From Parvularculaceae bacterium (GTDB lineage: Bacteria > Pseudomonadota > Alphaproteobacteria > Caulobacterales > Parvularculaceae): 64,000 nt of DNA. Both the position numbers and the translations under genes were made by a program. The DNA lies in NCBI GenBank assembly GCA_021776475.1, contig JAJFFV010000006.1:558001-622000 (forward strand). Direction: 5' to 3'. Position 1 is the stretch's first letter, and every line of letters starts with the position of its first letter. Below, in pieces: positions 44,592 through 55,204 of the stretch. The notes beneath the pieces are model-generated. The model was given only the letters and a program-made list of their open reading frames with translations. It made no database searches and had not been told where the DNA came from.

Positions 44592-45794
44592 ATGGCGTTG
44601 ATCAGAATTATTATTGTTTTACTGGTTGTAACATTCGCTGGCTTGGTCTGGGTTAAACCTGACTTGCTGATCCGGTTGATTGACCCTGCGGCTGAGAAGT
44701 CCAAAGCTTGGCTCGAACAAAGAGCTGAGCAGAAAAATACCCAGGATACCGCTGAAAAAAAAACAACCGAAACAACGATCGAATCAGCCAGTGAAAGGTC
44801 TGGGAAAAACCCAGTTGTGCCAGACGAGCAGCCTGACCTACCGGTCGTGGAGCCGGCCATTGATGAAGACGCTGGTTCGACTGGATTTTTGCCCGGTCCC
44901 GATATACCTCAGGAAGTTCTGATCGATGCGCCTGAACTGCCGGGTAGTTTGCGCGAGGCGGGGTTTATTACAAATCATTCGACGAAACCCGATATTCCCA
45001 AGGTGGTCTCGGTCACCCCTGAAAATACCGAACTGTCGCGATCGCAGATACAGGCGATTGTCGGCGGGGTCGAAGAGGATATTGTAGAAGTACCCTGGCT
45101 TGTTGGCCTGCAGATTTACACTGAAATTGTATACCAGGGTGCCTTGGCTACGGCGGTTGAGATATGCGGTGGCGGCGTTTACGCTGATCGCTGGATTGTC
45201 ACTGCTGCGCATTGTGTTGAAGGCGACTATAACGAAATTGAGATTATAGCCGGCAGCAGCAGCCTGACCAGCGACAAAGCGGTGCGCAGGGTATCCCAAC
45301 GTACATTCATTCATGCCGGTTACGAGCGGGATGTGTTGCGCGAAGATATAGCCCTGATTGAGCTCAGTGAGCCGCTGCCAGGTTTTATCCCCATCGCCCC
45401 ATGGCCCACCGATGACCAAGCACTGCTAATCCCTGCCGTTACAAAAGTGACCGGCAGGGGGTTTGGCGTCACTGAAAGTGGCATGGCCGCTGAATCGCTC
45501 AAGAAAGTGGAATTGGAAGTTCAAGAATCAACGTTGCGCGTAATCCGGGTAGCAGATGGCGACGGACGCGTTCAGGGCATTTGTCAGGGAGACAGCGGCA
45601 CGCCCGTAACCGGTACTGTTGACGGTCAGACTTTTGTCGTGGGGATGGTTTCATTTACTGAGGCTGTCGCTGGTGCGAATAATTGTTCAACGCCCGGTTT
45701 TGTCGCCGGATTGGTAAGTCTCGAAGGCTACATTGATGATATTAAGAGTCTGGTAAATCTCTGTACAGCCGAACCGGCAAAATGTGATAGCTGA
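44592..45794 (+). CDS. membrane-anchored trypsin-like (S1) serine protease
   Basis: N-terminal TM, acidic linker, VTAAHC (His), EDIALIEL (Asp), GDSGTP (Ser). Confidence 0.9.
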   Translation: MALIRIIIVLLVVTFAGLVWVKPDLLIRLIDPAAEKSKAWLEQRAEQKNTQDTAEKKTTETTIESASERSGKNPVVPDEQPDLPVVEPAIDEDAGSTGFLPGPDIPQEVLIDAPELPGSLREAGFITNHSTKPDIPKVVSVTPENTELSRSQIQAIVGGVEEDIVEVPWLVGLQIYTEIVYQGALATAVEICGGGVYADRWIVTAAHCVEGDYNEIEIIAGSSSLTSDKAVRRVSQRTFIHAGYERDVLREDIALIELSEPLPGFIPIAPWPTDDQALLIPAVTKVTGRGFGVTESGMAAESLKKVELEVQESTLRVIRVADGDGRVQGICQGDSGTPVTGTVDGQTFVVGMVSFTEAVAGANNCSTPGFVAGLVSLEGYIDDIKSLVNLCTAEPAKCDS

Positions 45795-45863
45795 TTTAGG
45801 CTTGCACGCAACTTTTACGACGTTAATGTCCGCTCGCAATGATGCCAAACGGAGAGTAGGCCG

Positions 45864-47168
45864 ATGCCAACACCTATATTGATGCCCGCACTGTCGCCTA
45901 CGATGGAAGAGGGCACTTTGGCCAAATGGCTCGTCGAGGAAGGAGATGAAGTTTCTTCTGGGGACATAATTGCCGAGATCGAAACAGATAAGGCCACTAT
46001 GGAAGTCGAGGCTGTTGACGAAGGAAGGGTCGGCAAAATTCTGATAGGCGAGGGTACCGAAGGGGTAAAAGTCAACGCGATGATTGCTGTTTTGCTCGAA
46101 GAGGGTGAAACAGATTCAGATATCGACGAGGCAAGTTTTGCAAGCGCCGCTGACTCATCGACTTCTCCAACACCAACAGTTGAAGAGCCGACGCAAGCGT
46201 CAAAACCAAATGGGGCAGCGTCTGGTACCACCCAGGCCCCTGTGCAAAAAACGGCTGCCGGCCGGGTCTTTGCGTCTCCCTTGGCAAAAAGGCTGGCAAA
46301 AAACGAAGGCATGGATTTGTCCCTGGTCAAGGGCTCTGGACCGCACGGACGAATTGTCAAACGAGATGTTGAGAGGGCTCTGAAAGACGGAACTGCAGCG
46401 TCCGCGCCTGCAGCTGCGTTTATGCCGAGCGCAGCTCAGATTGATTCCCGACTTTATCCGGCCGACAGCTACGAAGCGATCAAGAACGACGGCATGCGCA
46501 AAGTCATCGCCAAGCGCCTGACCCAAAGCTTCAATGGCGAAGTTCCACACTTTCCGCTGATGGTCGATTGTGAGCTTGATGGCCTTTTGGCGGCGAGAGC
46601 AAAGATCAACGCTTTGGCACCCCCAAAAGGCGAGGATGGTTTCTTCAAGGTATCGGTTAACGACTTTATTATCAAAGCGTCTGCGATGGCGTTAATCAAA
46701 GTGCCTGCGGCGAATGCCTCTTATTCAGACGAAGCGATCCTTCGCCACAAACATGCAGATATTGGCGTCGCGGTTGCAATAGATGGTGGTCTGATAACGC
46801 CCATCGTATGGAAAGCAGAAGAAAAAGGTCTAGCGCAAATATCCAGTGAAATCAAGGATATGGCGGGAAGAGCTAAATCCAAAAAGCTGAAGCCGGAAGA
46901 GTATCAAGGGGGCACATTCTCCGTTTCAAATCTTGGCATGTTTGGGATCAAGAGCTTCGCATCGATTGTGAATCAGCCTCATGGCGCGATCATGTCAGTC
47001 GGCGCCGGCGAACAAAGGCCAGTGGTCAAAAACGGTCAGTTGGCAATTGCCACGGTGATGACGATAACGCTCACGTGTGATCATAGGGTCGTTGATGGAT
47101 CGGTCGGTGCGGAATTCCTCGGCGCGTTTAAACAATTCATAGAAGAGCCGTCGGCGATGCTACTCTAG
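45864..47168 (+). CDS. pdhC: dihydrolipoamide acetyltransferase (PDH E2)
   Basis: One lipoyl domain, E3-binding domain ([35 protein letters not shown]), catalytic [14 protein letters not shown]. Confidence 0.96.
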   Translation: MPTPILMPALSPTMEEGTLAKWLVEEGDEVSSGDIIAEIETDKATMEVEAVDEGRVGKILIGEGTEGVKVNAMIAVLLEEGETDSDIDEASFASAADSSTSPTPTVEEPTQASKPNGAASGTTQAPVQKTAAGRVFASPLAKRLAKNEGMDLSLVKGSGPHGRIVKRDVERALKDGTAASAPAAAFMPSAAQIDSRLYPADSYEAIKNDGMRKVIAKRLTQSFNGEVPHFPLMVDCELDGLLAARAKINALAPPKGEDGFFKVSVNDFIIKASAMALIKVPAANASYSDEAILRHKHADIGVAVAIDGGLITPIVWKAEEKGLAQISSEIKDMAGRAKSKKLKPEEYQGGTFSVSNLGMFGIKSFASIVNQPHGAIMSVGAGEQRPVVKNGQLAIATVMTITLTCDHRVVDGSVGAEFLGAFKQFIEEPSAMLL

Positions 47169-48106
47169 ACCAGATTAAAATGCTTGAGGGCTTTCCGAGC
47201 AATAGGACCACCCCATTCCTGGACAAAATGACCGGCCTCTTTGACGACCAGAGGCTCCGGGCAGTTTCGAATAACGCTTCGCAAGTGCAGCATCATTTCA
47301 GGGGTCATAACCGGATCCTGAGCCCCGATAACCATGAAACTATCGCCGGACCATTGCTCTGACAGGAACGTGAGCGCTTGCTTGCTTGTATCTATGCCAG
47401 CCATGCCGGGTTCATTCATCACAAGATTCGGGAAACGTCGGATGGCCGCTTTATAGGAGGCATCCGGAAAGGGCGCATCATACGCTGCTGCTTCTTCATC
47501 AGAAAGATCTGATTTCGCCCGCTGAAACAGCGGTGCTAATTGCAAGTCGTACTGCGAGTTGGAATACGCTTGCCAGGCTGCGAATCCAGACGGAGTTCCG
47601 GTGCCAACCGGCAAGCCAGTATTCATGACGATCATCCTTGTAAAAACATCAGGATAATCCATCGGCAGGGTAAGACCGAACAGGCCGCCCCAGTCCTGGC
47701 AAACAAGGCAGACATTTTTGAGGTCCATCTGATCAAGAAATGCAGTCAGACTGTCTCGATGAAAATGATAGTAGTGGGTGTCTTCGTTGACTGGTTTATC
47801 GGAACGACCAAAACCGAACATGTCCGGCGCTACCACACGGTGTCCGGCATCAGTAAAAACCGGGATCATGAAACGGAAAAGATAACTCCAGCTGGGATTT
47901 CCATGCAGGCAGAGGAAGGTGACCTGCGCATCTTTTGGTCCCGTGTCGATGTAGTGCATTCGAAGCCCGTCGTAACCCGGAAGATCCGCTACGTAGTTTG
48001 GCACATAGGGCCAGTTTATAAGGTTGTGAAAACGAGCATCGGAGGTGCGAAGAGCATCTACGGGCATATCAGTCTCCTTATCGACAGACAAATCTTGCGC
48101 CCTCAT
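47165..48106 (-). CDS. haloalkane dehalogenase-like alpha/beta hydrolase (HLD-I / DhlA-like)
   Basis: [71 protein letters not shown] at residue 14 is a likely alternative start. Confidence 0.85.
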   Translation of the reverse strand: MRAQDLSVDKETDMPVDALRTSDARFHNLINWPYVPNYVADLPGYDGLRMHYIDTGPKDAQVTFLCLHGNPSWSYLFRFMIPVFTDAGHRVVAPDMFGFGRSDKPVNEDTHYYHFHRDSLTAFLDQMDLKNVCLVCQDWGGLFGLTLPMDYPDVFTRMIVMNTGLPVGTGTPSGFAAWQAYSNSQYDLQLAPLFQRAKSDLSDEEAAAYDAPFPDASYKAAIRRFPNLVMNEPGMAGIDTSKQALTFLSEQWSGDSFMVIGAQDPVMTPEMMLHLRSVIRNCPEPLVVKEAGHFVQEWGGPIARKALKHFNLV

Positions 48107-48199
48107 TTCTTTGTCGGCAAAGCCTTTCAGCAGCTTGACTAAAACTTTGACCCGAAAGGCTCTCTATCTATAAGAAGGCTGAACAAGAAGGAGAGAGTA

Positions 48200-49618
48200 A
48201 TGGCTAGTAATAGCTTTGACGTCGTTGTCATCGGGTCCGGCCCGGGCGGCTATGTCGCTGCAATCCGCGCAGCGCAGTTAGGCATGAAAACAGCCATCAT
48301 TGAAAGAGACGCGTTAGGTGGGGTTTGTCTGAACTGGGGGTGCATTCCAACCAAAGCCCTTCTGCGAACCTCTGAAGTTTATACGAATATGAAGCATGCG
48401 GAGGCTTTCGGCCTGAAAGCTGAAAATATCGGTTTCGATATCGACGCCGTGGTCAAGCGCTCCCGCAACGTAGCCGGACAGCTCTCAGGTGGCATCGGGT
48501 TCCTGATGAAAAAGAACAAGATTGCCGTCATTGAAGGAGAAGCTAGCCTCAAGAGTAACAATGGATCTACACCCGTCGTTAATGTCAAGACGAAGGATGG
48601 AGAGAAAACTGTCTCTGGCAAACATGTTATCGTCGCGACGGGCGCGCGAGCGCGAACGATCCCCGCAATCGGACTTGAACCTGATGGTAAATTCATTTGG
48701 ACAGCGAAAGAAGCGATGGTACCGGACGTTATGCCGAAGTCCCTGCTGGTGATCGGATCCGGCGCGATCGGCATCGAATTCGCCTCGTTCTATAACGCGC
48801 TTGGCGCCGAAGTGACCGTCGTTGAAATGCTCGATCGCGTTGTACCTGTGGAAGACAAAGAAATTTCGGCTTTCGCCGAGAAATCTTTCAAGAAGCAGGG
48901 CATGACGATCATGACCGGTTCAACTGTTGAAGGGTTGTCGAAAGGTGACAAGTCGGTCAAGGCAACCGTGAAATCCAAAGACGGCAGGACATCTGAAGTA
49001 GAAGCCGAACGGGTTGTCCTGGCCATTGGTATTACCGGAAATGTGGAGGACCTCGGTCTTGAAAACATCGGTGTCAAAGTCGATCGTGGTCACATCGTTA
49101 TCAATGAATGGATGGAAACCGGCGTTAAAGGCGTCCATGCAATCGGTGATGTATGCGGACCGCCATGGCTTGCGCATAAAGCATCTCATGAAGGCGTCAT
49201 ATGTGTCGAAAAGATTGCTGGCCTGAACAACGTCCATCCGCTTGATACGGCGTTGATTCCGGGATGTACTTATTGCCAGCCACAAATCGCTTCAATTGGC
49301 CTGACCGAAGAAAACGCCAAGAAAGCAGGCCACAAGATTAAGGTTGGAAAGTTTCCGTTTCAGGGAAATGGAAAGGCAATTGCCCTTGGAGAGCCGGAAG
49401 GTCTGGTCAAGACAGTCTTCGATGACGAGACAGGCGAGTTACTTGGTGCGCATCTGATTGGTGCTGAGGTAACTGAGCTAATTCAAGGGTTTGGGATCGC
49501 AAAAACCCTGGAGGCGACTGAGGAAGATTTGTTCCACACGATCTTCCCGCATCCAACATTATCAGAAATGATGCATGAGAGCGTCCTTGATGCGTATGAC
49601 CGGGTCATACACAGCTAG
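48200..49618 (+). CDS. lpdA: dihydrolipoyl dehydrogenase
   Basis: FDVVVIGSGPGGYVAAIRAAQLG; GGVCLNWGCIPTKALL. Confidence 0.97.
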   Translation: MASNSFDVVVIGSGPGGYVAAIRAAQLGMKTAIIERDALGGVCLNWGCIPTKALLRTSEVYTNMKHAEAFGLKAENIGFDIDAVVKRSRNVAGQLSGGIGFLMKKNKIAVIEGEASLKSNNGSTPVVNVKTKDGEKTVSGKHVIVATGARARTIPAIGLEPDGKFIWTAKEAMVPDVMPKSLLVIGSGAIGIEFASFYNALGAEVTVVEMLDRVVPVEDKEISAFAEKSFKKQGMTIMTGSTVEGLSKGDKSVKATVKSKDGRTSEVEAERVVLAIGITGNVEDLGLENIGVKVDRGHIVINEWMETGVKGVHAIGDVCGPPWLAHKASHEGVICVEKIAGLNNVHPLDTALIPGCTYCQPQIASIGLTEENAKKAGHKIKVGKFPFQGNGKAIALGEPEGLVKTVFDDETGELLGAHLIGAEVTELIQGFGIAKTLEATEEDLFHTIFPHPTLSEMMHESVLDAYDRVIHS

Positions 49619-49703
49619 GGTCTGAGGCAAGACTGCATAGGCTGATAGACAGAAACTCATGGACCACATAGAAAACACGCAGCCTGAACATAAGGAGACA
49701 AAG

Positions 49704-50003
49704 ATGGCGGATTTTAACGGTTCATGGAACATAGAAATAAATACCCCGATGGGGAAACAAGAGGGTAACCTGACGCTTGCACAAAATGGTGACAACGTAT
49801 CTGGCACCATGGCGTCTGGCGGCGACAGCGCTGAGATTGAGAACGGTTCCGTAGCAGGTGGTGAGGCAACCTGGGATGTGAAAGTAACAAAGCCTATGCC
49901 TTTGACTCTTGGGTTTTCTGCAAAAATTGACGGAGGAAACATTGGCGGGAAAGTTAAACTTGGTGCCTTTGGTGAAGCTGATTTCAGCGGCACACCTGCA
50001 TAA
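49704..50003 (+). CDS. hypothetical beta-rich protein, 99 aa
   Basis: aaggag RBS then ATG at 49704, MADFNGSWNIEINTPMGKQEGNLTL...; followed by a terminator. Confidence 0.7.
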   Translation: MADFNGSWNIEINTPMGKQEGNLTLAQNGDNVSGTMASGGDSAEIENGSVAGGEATWDVKVTKPMPLTLGFSAKIDGGNIGGKVKLGAFGEADFSGTPA

Positions 50004-50033
50004 GCGTTACACAAAACATTGATATTGAATGAT

Positions 50034-50064
50034 AAAAGGGTCGGTGCTTGATCGGCCCTTTTTC
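50034..50064 (+). terminator. intrinsic terminator after the 49704-50003 ORF
   Basis: aaaagggtcggtgcttgatcggccctttttc. Confidence 0.8.
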
Positions 50065-50182
50065 TAACTGTAGGAGTCCAAAGGACATATTGCCGAAATC
50101 CTTAGACTTTGGACATGGCAATTAACCAGCTAAATACGCTTCTGTGCGATAAAAGTCCTCAAGCTAGTCGAGTTAGAGTTCA

Positions 50183-50905
50183 ATGCTTACTGTCGCCGAA
50201 GTCGATTTACCTCAATCTTTACAGAAGCGATTGCGCGAAGAAGCGGCGTTCGCGGAAAGCTTTTCCCAATTCACGCGCGAAAACCTAATTGGGTTTCGTC
50301 GACCTGCTGCAATTGCTGCGGCAATTATCGGTCCAATCCTTTTCGCTTTTGTGTACCAAGTCGCCGGGTTTTTGACCTTACTCGAAGTCGGTCTGACTTT
50401 CAGCTTATCGGCAACCATGTTTTTGTTGGGCGGTTGGTACGTGAACCGCAGGCGCATCCGTGAGTTGTATGTGCGTCAAACACGCGCCCGAAAAGAAGCC
50501 AAAGCTGATCTTCGGGCGGGTGTGGGGCAGGCAGTTTCTTTGACGATGAAAACCCAACCAGTGTTCTATGAACACGAGCACGGCGTCATTTGTCTTGCCG
50601 ACGCCGGCGACGGGCGCACGATATATTTCGATGTCGATAGTTTTGATAATGACCCTCGTTGGTTTTTATACATTAACGGCGATATGCACCGGGTAAACTG
50701 GTCATGGATCAAGCTAATGGGTTCTGGCGCGGTCGCTGACTTCAAGGCAGACGGGCAACGCCTCGCCAAGATTGGCGATACGCCTTATGTCGAGGCGCCT
50801 GACGCATGGGAAGCGATTTCGATCGCTCTAGGGGAACCCCGGGACGGTGACATTGTTGATAAGTCGGTGAGCGAGGTCGAAAACACTATTTCGCGCCTCC
50901 TATGA
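50183..50905 (+). CDS. hypothetical membrane protein, 240 aa
   Basis: Two adjacent TM segments and a soluble C-terminus; no family recognised. Confidence 0.65.
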   Translation: MLTVAEVDLPQSLQKRLREEAAFAESFSQFTRENLIGFRRPAAIAAAIIGPILFAFVYQVAGFLTLLEVGLTFSLSATMFLLGGWYVNRRRIRELYVRQTRARKEAKADLRAGVGQAVSLTMKTQPVFYEHEHGVICLADAGDGRTIYFDVDSFDNDPRWFLYINGDMHRVNWSWIKLMGSGAVADFKADGQRLAKIGDTPYVEAPDAWEAISIALGEPRDGDIVDKSVSEVENTISRLL

Positions 50906-50945
50906 AATCTCTTTAGCTCTACCAAAAGGTGACCATGATTGCTAA

Positions 50946-51893
50946 ATGCCAAGCATGGTAGTTTTAATTGACAGTTCTGTGGCCAAACCGCGGCATCCCG
51001 AAAAACAAAAAAATACTGATACGCCAATCCTGCGTAAGCCAGATTGGATCCGGGTAAGGGCGCCTGTTTCAGAGGGCTATAGAAAAACCCGGGAAATTGT
51101 ACGGTCGAAAAACCTGATCACCGTCTGTGAAGAAGCGGCGTGCCCAAATATAGGTGAGTGCTGGGATAAGAAACACGCAACCATGATGATCATGGGCGAC
51201 ACTTGTACGCGTGCGTGCGCCTTTTGCAATGTGAAGACCGGCTTGCCGTCCGCTCTGGATAACAGGGAGCCGAATAATGTGGCTCTCGCAGTTGCTGAAA
51301 TGGGGCTCAATCACGTTGTGATAACCTCGGTTGATCGTGACGACCTGAACGACGGCGGCGCACAGCATTTCGTTGACGTTATCACAGCCATCAGAATTGA
51401 GGCTCCGCAAACGACGATTGAGATATTGACTCCCGATTTCTTGAGAAAAAACGGCGCTGCAGAAAAAGTGATCGACGCCAAGCCGGATGTGTTTAATCAC
51501 AACTTAGAGACGGTACCGCGATTATATCTAGAGATAAGGCCCGGCGCCCGATATTACCACTCTCTGCGGCTTCTTGAGAAGGTCAAGGAACGTGATCCAA
51601 AACAGTTCACCAAATCCGGGATCATGGTTGGCTTGGGAGAAAGCCGTGAAGAGGTAATGCAGGTGATGGACGATATGCGGTCCGCCGGAATCGATTTTAT
51701 CACAATCGGTCAGTACCTACAGCCAACTAGAAAACACGCACCCGTTGATCGATTTGTGACACCTGACGAGTTTCGATCTTATGAAAGCCTGGCGAGGGCA
51801 AAAGGATTCCTGATGGTGTCGGCAAGTCCGCTGACCAGATCCTCTTATCACGCGGATAGCGACTTTGCTCGATTGCGGGCGGCGCGTACATAA
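50946..51893 (+). CDS. lipA: lipoyl synthase
   Basis: [21 protein letters not shown] radical-SAM motif. Confidence 0.97.
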   Translation: MPSMVVLIDSSVAKPRHPEKQKNTDTPILRKPDWIRVRAPVSEGYRKTREIVRSKNLITVCEEAACPNIGECWDKKHATMMIMGDTCTRACAFCNVKTGLPSALDNREPNNVALAVAEMGLNHVVITSVDRDDLNDGGAQHFVDVITAIRIEAPQTTIEILTPDFLRKNGAAEKVIDAKPDVFNHNLETVPRLYLEIRPGARYYHSLRLLEKVKERDPKQFTKSGIMVGLGESREEVMQVMDDMRSAGIDFITIGQYLQPTRKHAPVDRFVTPDEFRSYESLARAKGFLMVSASPLTRSSYHADSDFARLRAART

Positions 51894-51905
51894 TCGAGGG
51901 CCGAC

Positions 51906-52364
51906 TTGCCATTTCATCATGATATGAGGGAAGTGCCTTTTTCTGCACTACAGATGTATGATCTGGTCGCCGATATCGATCAATATCCTTCATTCATCCC
52001 TTGGTGCAAGGCTCTTAGGATCACCGAGGAGAATCTGATAGAGGGGCGAAGGGAGTTGGTGGCCGATATGGTTGTCCGCTACAAACTCTTTTTGGAAAAA
52101 TTTCAAAGCCGCGTTTTGTTGGAACCTACCGAGTTAAAGATTTCTGCTCATTATCTGAAGGGACCGTTTGAAACACTCGAAAATCACTGGTCTTTCGTCG
52201 ACAAACCTGATGGTGGAAGCGTCGTTGATTTTTCGATCGACTTTCAGTTTAAAAATAAACTTCTCCAAACGGTCGCGATGGAGGTATTTGACAGAGCTTT
52301 TAAAAAAATGTCCGGCGCGTTTGTTGATCGAGCGCATGCGGTCCATGGCCCGATTAAGACATAA
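51906..52364 (+). CDS. RatA/Coq10-like START-domain protein
   Basis: MYDLVADIDQYPSFIPWCKALRI; downstream of lipA. Confidence 0.9.
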   Translation: MPFHHDMREVPFSALQMYDLVADIDQYPSFIPWCKALRITEENLIEGRRELVADMVVRYKLFLEKFQSRVLLEPTELKISAHYLKGPFETLENHWSFVDKPDGGSVVDFSIDFQFKNKLLQTVAMEVFDRAFKKMSGAFVDRAHAVHGPIKT

Positions 52365-52863
52365 CACCCAGGATCAATCTCAAAGCGTGTTCGACAGCAC
52401 ACCTCCTGGTCAGTTCGCGCGTTGGTTCATCAAAGACAATCTTTTCGTGTGTCGTTGATATTGTATTTTGCTTTAATGTCTGGCCGATACCGAAATAAAC
52501 CAGACCAACGGGTTTTTCCGAAGTGCCGCCGGTTGGGCCGGCAATCCCGGTCACTGCAACACAAACATGCGCTCGTCCGCTCATATGGATCAACGCACCT
52601 CGCGCCATCGCTTCGGCCACTTCTCCGCTTACTGCCCCCTTTTTTGTCAGAAGATCCCAGGGAACGTTCAAAATGTCTCTTTTTGCTTCGTAGGAGTAGG
52701 TGATAAAACCGCCCTCGAACACGTCAGAGGATCCTGAGATATCGGTCAAGGCACCGCTGATTAATCCACCAGTGCAGGATTCAGCGGTTGCGATCCCAAT
52801 CCTCTTTTCGGCACCTAGCCTGATGATTCGAGTCGCGAGGTCAAAAATAACGGGATTACTCAT
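52354..52863 (-). CDS. CinA C-terminal domain (nicotinamide-nucleotide amidohydrolase) protein
   Basis: IGIATAESCTGGLISGALTDISGSSDVFEGGFITYS; GIAGPTGGTSEKPVGLVYFGI. Confidence 0.93.
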   Translation of the reverse strand: MSNPVIFDLATRIIRLGAEKRIGIATAESCTGGLISGALTDISGSSDVFEGGFITYSYEAKRDILNVPWDLLTKKGAVSGEVAEAMARGALIHMSGRAHVCVAVTGIAGPTGGTSEKPVGLVYFGIGQTLKQNTISTTHEKIVFDEPTRELTRRCAVEHALRLILGVMS

Positions 52864-54064
52864 CGCAAAACGGCTCCGGCAGTTTCACAGTTGCAGTTGC
52901 TACGGCAGATATGCCTTCTTGACGACCTGAAAACCCCAATCCCTCAGTGGTGGTGGCCTTAACCGAGACTCTGTCTTTCGAAATCTTTATTATTTCCGCC
53001 AGTTTTTGCCGCATCGCGTTACGGTGTGGTGTAATTTTTGGAAGTTCACATATTATCGTTATATCACAGTTAGTTATGAAGCCATTTTGCAATTGAACCA
53101 GGTCACATGCACGCTCCAGGAAAATTTGTGAGGAAGCGTCCTTCCATTGATTCTCTGATGGTGGAAAATGCGTGCCGATATCTCCTTTACCGATCGCGCC
53201 CAGAACTGCGTCAGTCAAAGCGTGCATCGCAACGTCCGCGTCGGAGTGGCCTTTCAATCCATGAGTGTGAGATATCTTGATACCGCACAGGGTGATTGAA
53301 TTACCAGGTTGAAAGCGGTGAACATCAAGCCCCTGGCCGGTTCTGAATTCAAAATTAGTTTTTTTCATAAGCAATTCTGCAAGTTCGAAGTCTTCGGGAT
53401 GAGTGATTTTGAAGTTACGCCTGTCACCCGTGCATAGGGCGACTGGTAACCCAGCGTGCTCATAGAGTGATGTGTCGTCAGTCAGCTTCATTAATTTGAA
53501 CTTCTCGTGCAAGCGATTGATCGTGTCATAGTCAAATCCTTGTGGTGTCTGGACAGACCATATTTTTCGCCGATCTATATTTTTTTCAATTATATCAGCA
53601 TCTTCAGAAGATTGTTTAAGCGTATCAGTTTGTGGAATTCCAGTTACCGCTCCGGCGCTCGTTTTGAGCGCCGATAATATATCATCAATAATCCGCGTTG
53701 AGACAAAAGGTCTTGCCGCGTCGTGAATAAGAACATTTTTCACCCCTTTGGATGCAAAAGCTGCGAGCCCGTTTCGAACCGATTGCTGCCTGGTCGCGCC
53801 GCCGAAAATGGGCTCACGTAACTTTGGATGGCCGAGAAGGTTGAGCGTCGAAGAATAAATCTCAAGCGCATCTTTGGCGATAACCGGAACCACGATATCA
53901 ATATTTGGGTGCCGAAGCAGCGTCTCTAACGACCAGGCGATGACGGGTTTTCCGGCAAGTAGCTGGTATTGTTTTGGCAAATGAGATGCGCTATCAACAC
54001 CGGCTCTGATCCCCTGACCGCCGGCCACAACAATTGCAGCTGTCTTATCTCTTGTCTTGTCCAT
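52856..54064 (-). CDS. ispDF: bifunctional IspD-IspF
   Basis: IspD: AAIVVAGGQGIRAG, HDAARPFVS. IspF: GQGLDVHRF, GHSDADVAMHALTDAVLGA, GLGFSGRQEGISA. Confidence 0.95.
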   Translation of the reverse strand: MDKTRDKTAAIVVAGGQGIRAGVDSASHLPKQYQLLAGKPVIAWSLETLLRHPNIDIVVPVIAKDALEIYSSTLNLLGHPKLREPIFGGATRQQSVRNGLAAFASKGVKNVLIHDAARPFVSTRIIDDILSALKTSAGAVTGIPQTDTLKQSSEDADIIEKNIDRRKIWSVQTPQGFDYDTINRLHEKFKLMKLTDDTSLYEHAGLPVALCTGDRRNFKITHPEDFELAELLMKKTNFEFRTGQGLDVHRFQPGNSITLCGIKISHTHGLKGHSDADVAMHALTDAVLGAIGKGDIGTHFPPSENQWKDASSQIFLERACDLVQLQNGFITNCDITIICELPKITPHRNAMRQKLAEIIKISKDRVSVKATTTEGLGFSGRQEGISAVATATVKLPEPFCDE

Positions 54065-54130
54065 TAGGCCATGTAATCCGGTCAGCGATACCTTGCAGCT
54101 TTATTCAGAAAACTGACCGATACACAAGAC

Positions 54131-55168
54131 ATGATCCAAATCGGTGATATCAAACTTCGAAATAGCGTGTTTCTCGCGCCCATGTCGGGCGTGTCCGATC
54201 TGCCTTTTCGAAAGGCAGCCTTTGATCTGGGAGCTGGCTTGGTCATCACGGAAATGGTCGCCAGCGAGCAGTTGGCCAAAAGCTGTCCGGACGTTTTACT
54301 GCGTGCTTCCGATGATGGCAGCATATCGCCTTTTGTGGTTCAGCTCGCCGGACGAGAACCGAGATGGATGGCCGAAGGTGCCCGTATCTCAGAAGCGGCT
54401 GGTGCAGATATTATCGATATCAATATGGGTTGTCCTGCAAGACACGTGACGGGTGCACTGTCTGGTTCCGCTTTAATGCGAAATGTCGATCATGCTCTGG
54501 ATCTGATTAAGGCAACGGTCGATGCAGTTCAGGTGCCGGTAACCTTAAAGATGCGGTTGGGTTGGGACCATTCTTCTTTGAACGCCCCCGAGATCGCTGC
54601 CAAAGCTGAAGCCATTGGAATCAAGATGTTCACCGTGCACGGCCGAACTAGGCAACAATTTTATAAGAATATCGCGGACTGGTCTGCCGTGAAGGAGACC
54701 GTCAACGAAGTATCAGTGCCGGTGATTGTAAATGGTGACATTACCAGCGTCGAAGATGCGAAAATGGCTCTTAGTGAATCTGGTGCCCAAGGTGTGATGA
54801 TCGGTCGCGCATGCGAAGGACAACCCTGGCTCCCAGGGCAAATCGCAACGCAGCTTTCGGGTCAAGCCCATAGTCCGCTGTCTTTGGCGCAAATGGCAGA
54901 AATAGCGATCGCGCATTACACAGCTACAATTGATCATTACTCTTACGGCGATGGGCGTGGGCCCGAGCTCGGACGGGCGCGTGGCATCCGGATGGCGCGA
55001 AAACATCTTGCAGCGTACATCGCCAAGCTAGATCGCCCAATGAGCGGAACTATCCGGCGATCCTTGTGTCGGACAGTTTGCACGCTAAATGAACCGACCG
55101 AAATCGTAGGTTTACTGAAAACAGTTTTTTGTGGTGAAATCGAAGAATTGACAGAGTTGGCAGCATGA
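54131..55168 (+). CDS. dusB: tRNA-dihydrouridine synthase
   Basis: LAPMSGVSDLPFRKAAFDLGAGLVITEMVAS; INMGCPARHVTGALSGSALM. Confidence 0.94.
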   Translation: MIQIGDIKLRNSVFLAPMSGVSDLPFRKAAFDLGAGLVITEMVASEQLAKSCPDVLLRASDDGSISPFVVQLAGREPRWMAEGARISEAAGADIIDINMGCPARHVTGALSGSALMRNVDHALDLIKATVDAVQVPVTLKMRLGWDHSSLNAPEIAAKAEAIGIKMFTVHGRTRQQFYKNIADWSAVKETVNEVSVPVIVNGDITSVEDAKMALSESGAQGVMIGRACEGQPWLPGQIATQLSGQAHSPLSLAQMAEIAIAHYTATIDHYSYGDGRGPELGRARGIRMARKHLAAYIAKLDRPMSGTIRRSLCRTVCTLNEPTEIVGLLKTVFCGEIEELTELAA

Positions 55169-55204
55169 TGATCTTCGGTTCGACGCCTGACTGAGCTATT
55201 TTCA

